Shown here piece after piece: positions 10,001 through 20,029 of a DNA stretch of 64,000 nt. A program made the translations under genes and the position numbers. Source of the stretch: Mesodorylaimus sp. YZB2_4. Lineage: Eukaryota; Nematoda; Enoplea; Dorylaimida; Dorylaimidae. Positions within the stretch are counted from its first letter, which is position 1; each line of letters starts with the position of its first letter. Under the pieces are notes generated by a model. The model had not been told where the DNA came from and searched no databases. It worked only from the letters and a program-made list of their open reading frames with translations. The stretch is from contig JASANH010001537.1 of the NCBI GenBank assembly GCA_030248295.1, positions 372,001 to 436,000 of the forward strand. Reading direction: 5' to 3'.

Positions 10001-12905
10001 ACTAGAGAGGCAAGTGCTGGCGAGGGAAAGGGATGAGGCGGTGCGAGAACGGGAAGTGCTGGGGAAAAAGATGGAGAGGGTAAGTTATTGGGAATGCTTT
10101 GGGTGGATGGTACAAGATATGTTTCAGATGGATGACGAATATCTGGATTTGGAAAGAAAGAAAGAGACCGCAGAAAATGACCTAAAAGCTGTGAACGAAG
10201 AACTGGAAGCGTATAGGCAAATGGAGATCTTGTGGAATCAGGAACGAACTCGTAAGTGCAATTGAATGGTTTTTGAGGAGTCCTTCATGCACCAGGAGGG
10301 GGGGGGGGGAGACAGTAAGGAAGCTCTCCGGGGTGCCCAAGAGCCTGTGGATGAGGCGTGGTTTAGTGTAGAGAAAATGTATTTTCAGTTTTGATGGGAC
10401 AGTTGGAAATTCGAGAAAGGGAATTGCACGAATTCGAAGCCCAGTTGGAGGTGTTAAAGAATGAGCATGCTCAAACTGATCAGCAATGCAAAGTGGTAAG
10501 AGAAGTTTTTTAAAATTTTCTTTGATATTTTGGTAGCTTGATTTCGATTCAGGCCTTGGAGAAACAGCGCGATTTAGAAACGCAGTTGGAAGCGTGTCGC
10601 CGAGATTTGAATAATGAACACGAAAAATCGTCAAATGTATTTGAGGAGAGAGAGCATTTGATGAAGTGAGTAACTGCTTTGCGTCCTGTCCGGGACTCCT
10701 TTTACAGATGGGACCTTTCTATGAGCGCGTTTCGTTTAGTGAACGAACCGAATTGGAAGGACGCATTCGAGTGTTGACTGAACACGTTAGTCGATACGAA
10801 GTGCAGGAGAAGCAGATGGAAGAAAAATTTCGAGTTCGAGTGTTGGAGTTGGAACGTCGATTAGACGAAGCTGAGGAGCAGAAAAAAATCAGCGAGAATG
10901 TTATTTTGGATTTAACGCGTCGTGTGGAAGATGTGTACGAAGGTAGGGGCTGTGGGTGTCTTCTAGCGAGGGTTGGTGTATCTTCTTTTTCTAACAGAAA
11001 AATCCAACGCCGAGTCGCGGGTGAATTCGCTGCAAGCCGTGCTTATTTCGCAAGAGGAATTGATTCGATCGAAGGAATCGGAGAAGAAAAATGTGCAGAA
11101 TCGAGTGACTCAATTGGAAGGACAATTGCGTGGCCGGGAGGCGCAGTTGAAGCAAATGAGTGTAAGAACATTCTTCATGTTCCGATATTGGCTCGAATGG
11201 GAAGATGGTTTGCGATTTTCAGGAGAAATTGGAGAATGTGAATTTAGAAGTGGAAAAAGTGAGCACGGAGAAACGGAATTTTAAAAGTGAACTCGATCGA
11301 ATGTACGATGAGGGGCAGCGTTTTCGATTGGAGACGGCTCAGTTGTCGGCCGAAGTGCAGCGGTTGCGGTTACTTCTTCAAGAGGCGACTGTTACGAGCG
11401 AGGTAAAAAATTGGTTTTTATGAAGGATCAGTTTCATAGATCATAGTTTTAGGCGGACAAAGAAAAGTTGGAATCATTGAATGAGCGTTTAAAAAACGAA
11501 GAACAACGACGTGTTCGGATGGAAAGTGAAGTTGATAGTTTGCGAAGTAGGCTCACTCGGAGTGGAGAAATGGAGAGCGAATTACGGATTCAAGTGGAGT
11601 CGTTGGAGACTCTGTTGTCCGAGCATACCAGCAGTGCCCAATTGTCCAGGGATCAACTACTCGTTGCTCAACAACAATTGAGAACCAACGAGCAGGAGAA
11701 GAGGATGTTGGAGGAGAGATTGCGCGATGCCAAGTAACCAAGCTCGTGTTTGCTGTGGGACGGATTTGAAAAGGATTCGGTTTTAGAGAACAATTGGCCA
11801 AGTGCAAACGGGATTTGAAGACTCGTTCTGACGAGATGAATAAAGTGGAAGGCAAGATGGCCGATTTGGAACGGAACGCGATGGGAATGGAATCGCAGTT
11901 GAAGGCATTGCAAAAAATGTTGGCCATGTGTCAAGAAACGGAAGCGGATTTGAAACGGCAATTGGAGAGCGCGGTCGTACAGAAGCAGTCGTTCCAAATG
12001 AGGTTTGACGAAATGCAAAGGAAAGCGGAATCGATGGAAGCGCATAGGAGGGAATGGACGAGCTTGAAGGCGCAGTTGGATCGCGAGTTGGCCAGTGCGA
12101 GGCATCGAATTAGTTTGGTAAGGGGAGACTTCCGGTGTGTGTCCAAGTGGAAAGGGTGCTGTGGTTTTAGTACGAGAATGAAGTTCGTAAGAACGAGACA
12201 GCGTTGGAGGCTGCGGTCAAGGAAAGGGAGGCCATGGATAAGGCTTTGCGGGCTATGGAGAAGGAGAATATGCAATTGCAGAGCACCGTGTCCCAATTGC
12301 AATCGCAAGTGAATAAGATGGAGCAACTGCATAAGGAAAGGTGAGCTCGTTGTGGAATGATGTTGCACATGACCTAAGTCAGAGTGGACAACCTGCAGCC
12401 TAAAAACCATGACGGGTGCCAACCCAGGTAGGGCAGTGCAAGAGGAAATATAGACCATAGACCTTTGTGAGATTTCAGATTGGCTGAGCTGCAACGATAT
12501 CGCAACGAGATCGAAGGTGAGTTAAATCAGATGCAATCGGAACGTCAGGAAGCTATTCGCAAAGCTGAGCTGTTGGAAAAGACGTACGAGCGTCGAGTAA
12601 AGGCCAAGGAAGAAGATATCAGACGACTGCAAGAACAGTTGCGAACCTTCGCCCGACTTCATCAAGACTACGTTTCGGAAGCCGTTCAGAAATCGCGCGA
12701 TGTGGCCAACTTGCACGCCGGATTCGCCGATCTGAGCGCCGGCTTGGAGAGTTCGTTTCTTCAAAGGAACGATGCCTCGTACTTGCCGTCGACCTCCGTG
12801 CCAGGGTCGCCAGCACATGCCTCAACGCCTCTCAAACGGCCCGATGTGACTGCGTCGACCTTGCACAGCAGCAGGATCACTAAGAATGTATTAAGCAAGA
12901 AATAA
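7080..12905 (+). CDS. CROCC: Rootletin (ciliary rootlet coiled-coil protein)
   Basis: A 1377-residue, almost entirely coiled-coil protein in 21 exons: 7080-7135, 7247-7316, 7390-7662, 7717-7959, 8012-8251, 8304-8428, 8768-8861, 8918-9142, 9195-9334, 9388-9522, 9647-10079, 10128-10251, 10389-10495, 10553-10665, 10740-10942, 10998-11161, 11223-11402, 11453-11733, 11787-12117, 12171-12340, 12479-12905. Rootletin polymerises into the striated rootlet under the basal body of cilia. Family signs are the N-terminal segment (LRRRLAESGRGFQERL then RLQDQLKDSQKR) and the block with LKLWRSFQQLRRDYLD, equivalent to the LWR...RR block of vertebrate rootletin. Heptads (ERL/EKL-rich) then run to about residue 1310, and a Ser/Thr/Pro tail ends VLSKK. 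It is shorter than human rootletin (2017). The intron after 9142 needs a GTAATT donor to keep frame. IFT20 is its tail-to-tail neighbour. Confidence 0.85.
8579..8738 (+). mobile_element. Tandem tRNA-like elements in rootletin intron 6
   Basis: The first unit (8579-8665) has GGCCTGGTGGGTTGG and GAGTGTTCGACTCG, matching the heads of the elements at 4380-4550 and 36100-36266. A second B-box-like stretch (CGGGTTCGAATCC, 8712-8724) follows within 70 bp, suggesting another tRNA-derived unit or a nested insertion. This is the only copy in sense with its host gene. Confidence 0.65.
10298..10309 (+). repeat. G12 homopolymer in rootletin intron 12
   Basis: Twelve consecutive G in the sense strand of the host gene, inside the 10252-10388 intron. 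One of six long G/C runs in this window. Confidence 0.9.
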
Positions 12906-13019
12906 TGAGCCAAAGTGCACTTGTCTTGGGCACTGGCTGTGCAGTGTACGATTGTCTTTTGACTAGTTAATCCATGTTTTGATTGACATAAACGAAGGTG
13001 TGGGCGGCCAGGGAGTGTA

Positions 13020-13576
13020 TCACATGGGGGCCAGCAGTTGCTGGATGGTCTCCCTTTGTTCGGCTTCCTCCTTCACCAGCGAGTCGTACTGCAGTCGTAA
13101 TCTAAACGAGGCCAGTCAGTCACGCCCAGGGCAGACAACCCAAACTCACCTCTCCAGCTGAATCTGTTTCTCCCGAATGAGGGCCTGCAACTGCTGCACT
13201 TCCATCTCCCTCTGCTTGGTCAGGCTTTGTCGCAAGTTGCGCAAACCGATGGCCTGAAAGGAGGTCAAATGTGGTCCACATGGGTGTCACGTGAGACCAG
13301 TTGGGGACTCACTTTGATCTTTTCCTTCTCCACTTGCTTGGATAAATTCTGCACGACCTCAATGTACCCGTCCACCACTTTTTGGAATTGTCCAATTTCT
13401 AAAAACATGGTCTATCCTTGTGCTCGGTCTTTGAGCACCTGGTCCTTACTTGAGACGAAATCGTTACATTCTTGCTGCAATTCGGTACAATTCTGGGCCG
13501 CCTGAGGATTCACCACACGAATCTTATTCAATTCGTCGAAAAATAATCCAGATTTTGCCAGTACTTCGTTCGCCAT
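13020..13576 (-). CDS. IFT20: Intraflagellar transport protein 20
   Basis: A 132-residue protein, the same length as human IFT20, in four exons on minus: 13576-13450, 13398-13313, 13253-13150, 13101-13020. IFT20 is a small coiled-coil subunit of IFT-B that also sits at the Golgi and sorts membrane proteins to cilia. The start MANEVLAKSGLFFDELNK is the family N-terminus; QECNDFV, KIGQFQKVVDGYIE and AIGLRNLRQSLTKQRE follow. The frame is open upstream (another Met at 13753), but homology supports 13576. It ends 115 bp from the rootletin stop and starts 287 bp from AKAP10 on the other strand. Confidence 0.95.
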
Positions 13577-13863
13577 CGTTGATTTTGTCGAGACTATTCT
13601 CTTGAGCGAGGTCGAATTTGTAATGTTTTCCTGTTGCCATAGTAATTGTTGAAAACGCAGTTTTGGCGGAAATTGCGGTAAGTAGTTGATGTTCAGGCGA
13701 GTACAGTATGCTAAAGACTGTTCGCGAAGATCCGGAGAGGTCACATTTTCCATTTTTGGAAGTCGAAGAACGTGTCGATGGATAAAAATAGTTTTTATGT
13801 ATGCTTCTCACTCCTTGTAAGTGTTCAGTGCTTTTTCTGTAATTATGTAATTTATTTGTCATC
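13577..13863. promoter_or_regulatory. Shared divergent promoter region IFT20/AKAP10
   Basis: 287 bp between two start codons that point outwards. No recognisable X-box or TATA element was found by eye. Confidence 0.45.
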
Positions 13864-16800
13864 ATGAATAATCTTATCGAAAAAATTAGTAAGTAGCAGA
13901 CGTACTTTACAATTTTCTTGGATTCGAAACGGGTCTAAAAATCCAATTTGATATGTACTCCAATGGATTAGAAAAACCATGTTTTAGAGAAGAAAAATCA
14001 CCGTCGGCATGGATCATCGGCGAGCCAAAGCAGCGCTAGTTTGGGCGGCGGGGGAGACTCGTCATCGATTCAAGGCTTGGACTTTTCCGAGCCGCGATTT
14101 TGGATGTCCGAGAGTCCGTCCTTCCGAGCGGCACCCTTGGTCTTACGCGACGATTGCTCTCCTGTCGTATCGCCCACTGAACAATCATCGACCCCTGTGA
14201 TTGAGAGAAATGGCCCCAAAAAGGCTCCGTCGACGCAATCTTTTAGTTGCGATCTCGGTAAGCGATGCTTCATTTTCGGCTGATTTAAAAAAATATACAT
14301 ATTCTTCCTTTTTGCTTAGGTGAATCGAACACGCATCCTGGCCATGCTCTACGTTACGTGCAAAGAAAATCTCGTTTTTCCAATTCGTTAATGGACGTTC
14401 TAAACGATCCGGTGGCGTTGGTGTATTTTATTTCTTACATGGATTCCCGTGGATTTAGACAATTGGTTAAATTTTGGTTGGAAGCCGAAGCATTCCGCGT
14501 TACTTCGACTCGATTCTTTTCCGATTCGAAATCGGAGACGAATGCGAGTAGCAATATTACAATGAATGGACACGATCCGAATGTGGAAACGAGGAGTGGA
14601 TCCAAAAGTTTAAGGCAAAGTGAGCTGAAAATTGTGTATTTTGGGTTGTTCAGCATAAAAACATTGACTTCGCATCGAACGTTTCTCGGAACCAGACTCT
14701 GGGCAACGTATGTTTCTGGGGACGTGGCCGCCACAGTCAGTCAGTTATAGTCGCATTTCAAATAATCGGGATCAAATTTCTCCCAGGTTTCTTATCACTT
14801 AATTTCTTGTACCAGGGCCTTATTGTAGCCAGAATGACCCATTTCATATAAACATTGTATCTTAACCCGTTTTATCAAACCATACCCAAATATATTTCAG
14901 TGACGGAACAAGATGCGGTGGCAATTTTCTCGAATTACATCAGCAAAGAAGCAACTAATGATCACAACATCGGTGCTACGGATGAGCTTCGAAATATTGT
15001 TATCGGTAAGGTTTGATTGAGTTTTGCGAGCTAATCACCACGATGTAGTCTATTCTATCTTAGATCGTATCTGCAATGTGAACGGCAGAGTTGATCCGAA
15101 TTGTTTCGCACCGGCTCAAGATTTTGTCGTGACCATTATGGAGAATCGATTTTTCCAGGATTATTTGAATAGTGTGGCCCATTGTAAATACGTTTTAGAA
15201 TTGCTCAATTCCGGCCATGTCTACATTACGGACATTCTTTACAACAGTGTGGCCATGATGCATTTCACCGAGGTAGGATGCGGGGATTTGAGCGGGCTGA
15301 TTGTAAGCAAGCAGAGCGTCTGTGCTCGCTGGGTTTCTCGCCATAGGTAATGGCTGCCATGATCACAAGGGGCACTCACTATGCAAAGGGTAAAGCAGGA
15401 TGGGAACGCGTTGTTGATGCGTAGCAGGGGTACCAGCGAATTCCACGCGTTCTCGACACGTCATCCAGCTGACGTTCGGTTCTTTTTCATTTAGTTCATG
15501 GAACAAGAAGGTCAAAGAAATTTGCTGAAATTCTGTCTGTTGGTTGACAGTTTTCAACAGGAAGTTAAAAATCTGAAAGGCGAGAAGGAAATGAAGGTTA
15601 TTCAGGATGATGCCATGAAGATATATGATGAGTAAGTGAGGGACAAGGGCCGTACAGTATATTTCTTCCTGTTCCCTAGGGGTCGAGAGTATGGGTCTCT
15701 TGCCCTGGGCTGGGGAGTGAATGTATTCTGATTTGGGGATGCATACTTCGAATGACGGGCGTTTGAATATTTTTCCCCATCTATCAGTGCTGCGAATACT
15801 CTTTTTTAGGTTCTTTTCGATGCAAGCGATATCTCCCTTAGGTTTCGATGATGAATTGCGGATGGAAATCGAGAATAACATTTGTCGAGAGGACGGTCTG
15901 GCGCCGGCGGCCGACTGCTTCGACAAACCCTTTCGATACGTTCTGAACGTGCTGGAGCAGGTGAGGGTTTGTCGGTGTGGTCGCACTGGTTTAGCTGGAA
16001 GTGCGTTTTTGCAGAGATATTTGCCACGATTCATGCAAAGCGTTTGGTTCGATCGTTATCGATCAGAACTGATCAAGGAGGCCCAATGCTTCGATCTCGA
16101 TTTGCCGAATCCCAATCGTGCGAGGCATAAAGGTAAGGTGTGCACGCGAGACTGGCATCAGTCGTTGTCACCTGCCGGGGTGTTCCGTGCAGGAAGTGCC
16201 ACTGCCAGTACGATTTCGAGTGGCGAGGGCAGCACGTGCAGCGAGCATCGTCGCACAATCAATACGTTATTGGCGCAGGAAAGCCCGTCGGTGATGGCGC
16301 GAAGGAGGCAAGTGGAAGTGCTAACGGAATCGGGTGGCAGCGATATGGCCATCGAGACGTCTACTTACGATCCGAACTCGCTGTGGAAGAGAGATAAGGC
16401 TAAGTAAGCTGTGGTATTCGTGGGAGAGGAGGTCAAATGCGTGGTATTAAAAGAGGGGGCCCTGCGATAGCGCTGCGGTATCTTAGGAACGACTCTGAGT
16501 GGGGTCACTGATCTCCCAGCGCAGATGTAAATTTTTCATGACGACACTACCAGCATTGTGCTCAGCCATGTCATGCTTTATCCATAGCCAAGCACTGTAC
16601 AGAGGAGCACATATCAGAGAATAATTTTTTACCCTGGCGGGAGTCGAACCCTCCCCTGTAAGTGCTATTTCTCTCTCAGTGTCAATATTACTGTGGCTAA
16701 CGGGTCTTTTGACTTTGATCGTTCGGTTTGACGATTTCAGAGTGGGTTTTGGGTACGTGGATCCAGTCGGACGTTACGTACGCGAGTACAGTCAGGCTAG

Positions 16801-17241
16801 CCATCATCGTCGGACCTTTTCGGGTATGCTCAGAGTGCAGTGCAGAATTGAAGACACTGTGCTTAGGATGAATATGTTTTAGGAGGCGAGAAGATTTCGG
16901 AAGCTGTGCGGAAATTTGTACATAAAGATAACAAGGTGAGGGAGACAGTAAGGATGAGTGGCCAAGGAAGCCCGTGGTCCTAAACCAGGTCCTCTTGTGG
17001 CGTGTGAGGTTAAGGTATTAAAAGGGCTAACAAAATGATAAGGGACAAGGGGCAATATTTCTTCCAAGTTCCTCTGTGTCCCTTGCTATGTACGGCTGAT
17101 AGCGCTCGTGGCTAAGGATATCCTTTTTAGGAAAAAGAGGCCCTGGCGGAGCAGGTGGCGGCATTGATCATACAGGACGTGACGAACATGACGGGCGGAT
17201 TGTACGACGATGCGAGTGACTCGCGGGAGGAGTTGTCCTAG
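13864..17241 (+). CDS. AKAP10: AKAP10-like (D-AKAP2) dual RGS anchoring protein
   Basis: A 590-residue protein in 12 exons: 13864-13888, 13988-14257, 14320-14619, 14901-15005, 15064-15272, 15495-15631, 15810-15960, 16015-16132, 16193-16403, 16741-16823, 16883-16935, 17131-17241. D-AKAP2 tethers PKA regulatory subunits to endosomal and mitochondrial membranes and binds Rab GTPases through RGS-like domains. The first RGS-like domain (about 115-305) opens LMDVLNDPVALVYF and has LVKFWLEAEAFR. The second (about 300-440) has FMEQEGQRNLLKFCL, the DDAMKIYDEFFS join, then LGFDDELRMEIENNICRE. Near the C-terminus EKEALAEQVAALIIQDV has the spacing of an amphipathic PKA-binding helix. The tail DSREELS resembles a PDZ-ligand-like end, but I would not insist on it. 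It heads a row of five same-strand genes. Intron 9 carries a tRNA-like element. Confidence 0.9.
16630..16706 (-). mobile_element. tRNA-like element in AKAP10 intron 9
   Basis: On minus there is a clear B-box-like GAGGGTTCGACTCCC (about 16640-16654) and a weaker A-box-like TTAGCCACAGT near 16695. It is antisense to the gene. It may be another SINE head; the sequence beyond the B box does not match the 4380 and 36100 copies. Confidence 0.45.
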
Positions 17242-17372
17242 CTGCCCTGGCCGGTTTAGTGTCTGCCCCTCGGTGCCACATTCGGACTGGGATAGTGTTA
17301 TGCCATAGGACTAGTGCGTGCTGGCAACTGTGTTGTTATTTGAGAATATATTTATTCGGTTGTATGTCCAGC

Positions 17373-17378
17373 AATAAA
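17373..17378 (+). other. AATAAA polyadenylation signal for AKAP10
   Basis: AATAAA 132 bp past the AKAP10 stop and 107 bp before the PGAP3 start. Confidence 0.5.
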
Positions 17379-17484
17379 GGCTTGGCTGGTTGCAGCGAGC
17401 ACTTGGTGCACTGCCGGTTGCAACCCGGTCTTATCGGGAGAGGAAGCCGATCGGGCGGTGATCGCGGTGTCTTTCAGGGGAGTA

Positions 17485-18947
17485 ATGTGGGCGCGAACGG
17501 GTGCGGTGGCCCTGGCCGCCCTGGTCGGCACCAGTATGGCCTCTGTGGGGGATCGATCGCCTTATTTTCGTCATTGCGTAAAGGAGTGTGTCGGGGACAA
17601 TTGTTCGGACGAGGAGAAGTTGGCCAGGTGAGGGTCTGGTCTGCGGTGCGGGGTGACTGGACTGATTCAGCGTGTTTCAGGTTTCTGGAGGAGCAGTCGT
17701 ACGTGAATCGGATGGCCATGTGGGACTGCGAGGATGAGTGCCGACACGTGTGCATGTGGATGACCGTGGACCAGTTCGAGAGGAACGAGGAGCCTGTGCC
17801 TCAGTTTTATGGAAAGGTGCGGTGGCCAGTCGCATGATCGGCCCGGGCATAATGAGGACAGTGGGTTTGGTTTAGTGGCCGTTTATTCGGTGGGGTGGAA
17901 TGCAAGAGCCCGCGTCAGCCATCTTCTCCGTCTTCAATCTTCTATCCAATGTGTACATGTTCGTGACGTTCGTTCGCCACATGCCCAAGGACGCTCCGCT
18001 GAGGACGTTGTGGATTTCGTATTCCATAGTAAGTCCATGCCCTGGCCTCAACTGGGTGTCAATTGGGTGCGTGATTGCAGCTGGTGACATTCGCCTGGTT
18101 TTGGTCGGCAGTATTTCATACCAGGGACTTCCCTTGGACGGAGAAAATGGACTATTTTTGCGCGTTCGCTACAGTCATGTACGGATTTTATGCTTCTCTA
18201 GTCAGGTGAGTTGTTGGCTAGTGTTCGTCGTGGTCAGTCAGGCCGCATGAGGGAGTGGCCTTGCATTGTTGCTCTGGTGCAGGCAGCAGGACAATACCTC
18301 CTGGCGGGTCTGTGCAATGGTCTCTGGTCGTTTCAGAGTGCACGGCACGAGTCCAATGTGGAGGATCGGTGTGGTCGGTGTGGGTCTGTTGTTGTACTTT
18401 GTGTGGCACGTGTACTATTTGGGCTTCGTTAGGTTCGATTATGGATACAACATGAAGGCCAGTGTGGCCATAGGTAAGCCAGTGTTGGTTGCAGACGGGC
18501 CGTTTACGGAGTCGTGTTTCAGGCTTGGCCAACTCGTTCAGTTGGATGGTGTGGTGTGTGTACGAGTACGTGCGCCACAGGCGTGGTTATGTGTGGCGTT
18601 GTGCAGTTGTCATTGTCAGCGCCTTGTCACTGCTGTCGTTGGAGTTGTACGACTTTGCACCGATTTGGTGGATTTTAGACGCCCATTCGCTGTGGCACTT
18701 GGGCACTGCACCCCTTCCATTCCTGTGGACCAGGTGAGCCCTGCATGGGTGTGAACGCTGTGCTCTGCTCTACCAGTACCTTCTCAACCTGTGCCCTTGC
18801 TTTGCCGACTCGATAAGTTACCCGGCGGGTACGAGTACGGGCATCCATCGAGGGCCTTGCTGACCTGTGCTTTTTAGGTTCGCGTTGGACGATTGCCAAG
18901 TTCTGCTGAAAGAGAGCAATATGAAGAAGTTGCGAAAGACAGTTTAA
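17485..18947 (+). CDS. PGAP3: PGAP3 / PER1 GPI-anchor remodelling protein
   Basis: A 324-residue multi-pass protein in seven exons: 17485-17627, 17681-17816, 17876-18028, 18081-18205, 18337-18473, 18523-18733, 18878-18947. PGAP3 removes the sn-2 acyl chain of GPI-anchored proteins in the Golgi. A signal peptide (1-20, [15 protein letters not shown]) is followed by a Cys-rich lumenal part (C30, C34 and [13 protein letters not shown]). The seven-helix CREST-type core has [12 protein letters not shown], the motif [36 protein letters not shown] and [18 protein letters not shown]; its His and Asp residues match the putative metal-dependent active site of the superfamily. It starts 243 bp after AKAP10. 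An acceptor-like AG lies 8 nt before the ATG. Confidence 0.94.
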
Positions 18948-19047
18948 TTTTAGTAATGCTGGTTTATATGTCTAGTCGTGGCCATGGCCATAATTTGATG
19001 AGTGTGTGTTGGACGATTAGGTCTGGTCAGGGTTGCATTGACCAAGC

Positions 19048-19053
19048 AATAAA
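19048..19053 (+). other. AATAAA polyadenylation signal for PGAP3
   Basis: AATAAA about 100 bp after the PGAP3 stop and 108 bp before the LDAF1-like start. Confidence 0.5.
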
Positions 19054-19160
19054 CTTGTCCGTCGAGTCCGGCTTGGCTGTGTTGGTGACGTTGTGCGTGC
19101 TTGTCTCTTCAGTGTGTTCTCTGCGGCTGAGGCTAACTGTACTGTGTTCTAGCACTCAAG

Positions 19161-19689
19161 ATGGAGAAGTGGCTGGCGTCGGTCGGGGATTCAGTGCGGT
19201 CCCTTCACAGCAGGTACCCGTACACGAGTCCGTTCTTGGTGGCCTGGGTGGCCCTCAGTCTCGTTCCAGTCCTCCTATTCGCAGTCTTCGCAGCTAGTCT
19301 CGTCGTCGTCTCAGTTTTCCTGTGTGTATTGTGGATTGGTGAGTGCAGTGCTGAGGGTGGGTGGGCCACCATACTAGTATGGTCCGTGGTGTGCGCCACT
19401 GGAGCGTTGGTTCAGTCACGCGGGATGACCTAAGGGTGTTGTCGTCTGTCTGACAATAGCACTTTCCTTTTCAGCTTTCTGGCTGTGTGTGGCTTTACTT
19501 CTGTTAGTCTCGGTCCTGCTGGTCACTGCCTTTGTGTCCAGTTGGATCGCCGCCTTCGTCCTGCTCGTCTATTTCTTCTGGCCGTCATCCCCGCGGGCCA
19601 TTGCCGACAGTCCAGCCAAGAAGTCAGCGTGCTCGACTCCGATAGAACGACTGTCGACCTGCTCCAGTCTCAAGTCGCACGTCGAGTAG
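19161..19689 (+). CDS. LDAF1: LDAF1/promethin-like lipid-droplet membrane protein
   Basis: A 130-residue protein in two exons (19161-19338, 19475-19689). Promethin/LDAF1 works with seipin at the ER to set sites of lipid-droplet formation. The sequence has a short polar N-terminus with YPYTSPFLVAWVALSLVP, which resembles the promethin HPxxxxFxxF...P entry to the membrane. Two long hydrophobic stretches follow (about 25-60 and 60-93), as expected for hairpins, then a Ser-rich cytosolic tail. The assignment rests on topology and the entry motif, not on catalytic residues, so another small ER hairpin protein is possible. It starts 213 bp after PGAP3, with an acceptor-like AG 9 nt before the ATG. 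Confidence 0.6.
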
Positions 19690-20029
19690 CCAGTTTTGTC
19701 TGCACTCAACGCATGCTAGTCGGTTTAGTATCTCAGCTGTTACTGAATTGTTGTCTGTTGTTGATGACAATGGCCCTAATGGGCCGCAGTGGACCAACAC
19801 CATTTTGTAAAGTTTTCGGCATAAAGCTTACAAAATAGAACTATGTTACCTATCTCTGGGTTTCATTTCGTTTTGGGCTGATTTGCAAGGCAAGCCTGTT
19901 TAAATTTCCCGCAGTTTGAAGTAAGCTCTTTCCTACTTTTGTGTGGCTACAGTACGCTACACTCGCTGAAAATTGGGAAATCTCTTTCTTCCGTTCCCAA
20001 ACTGAAAATCAAGAATCAAAGCTCGAAAA

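Noticed and set aside
13577..13753. Upstream start for IFT20 on minus
   Set aside because: The extra residues have no match in IFT20, and the shorter form has exactly the usual 132 residues.
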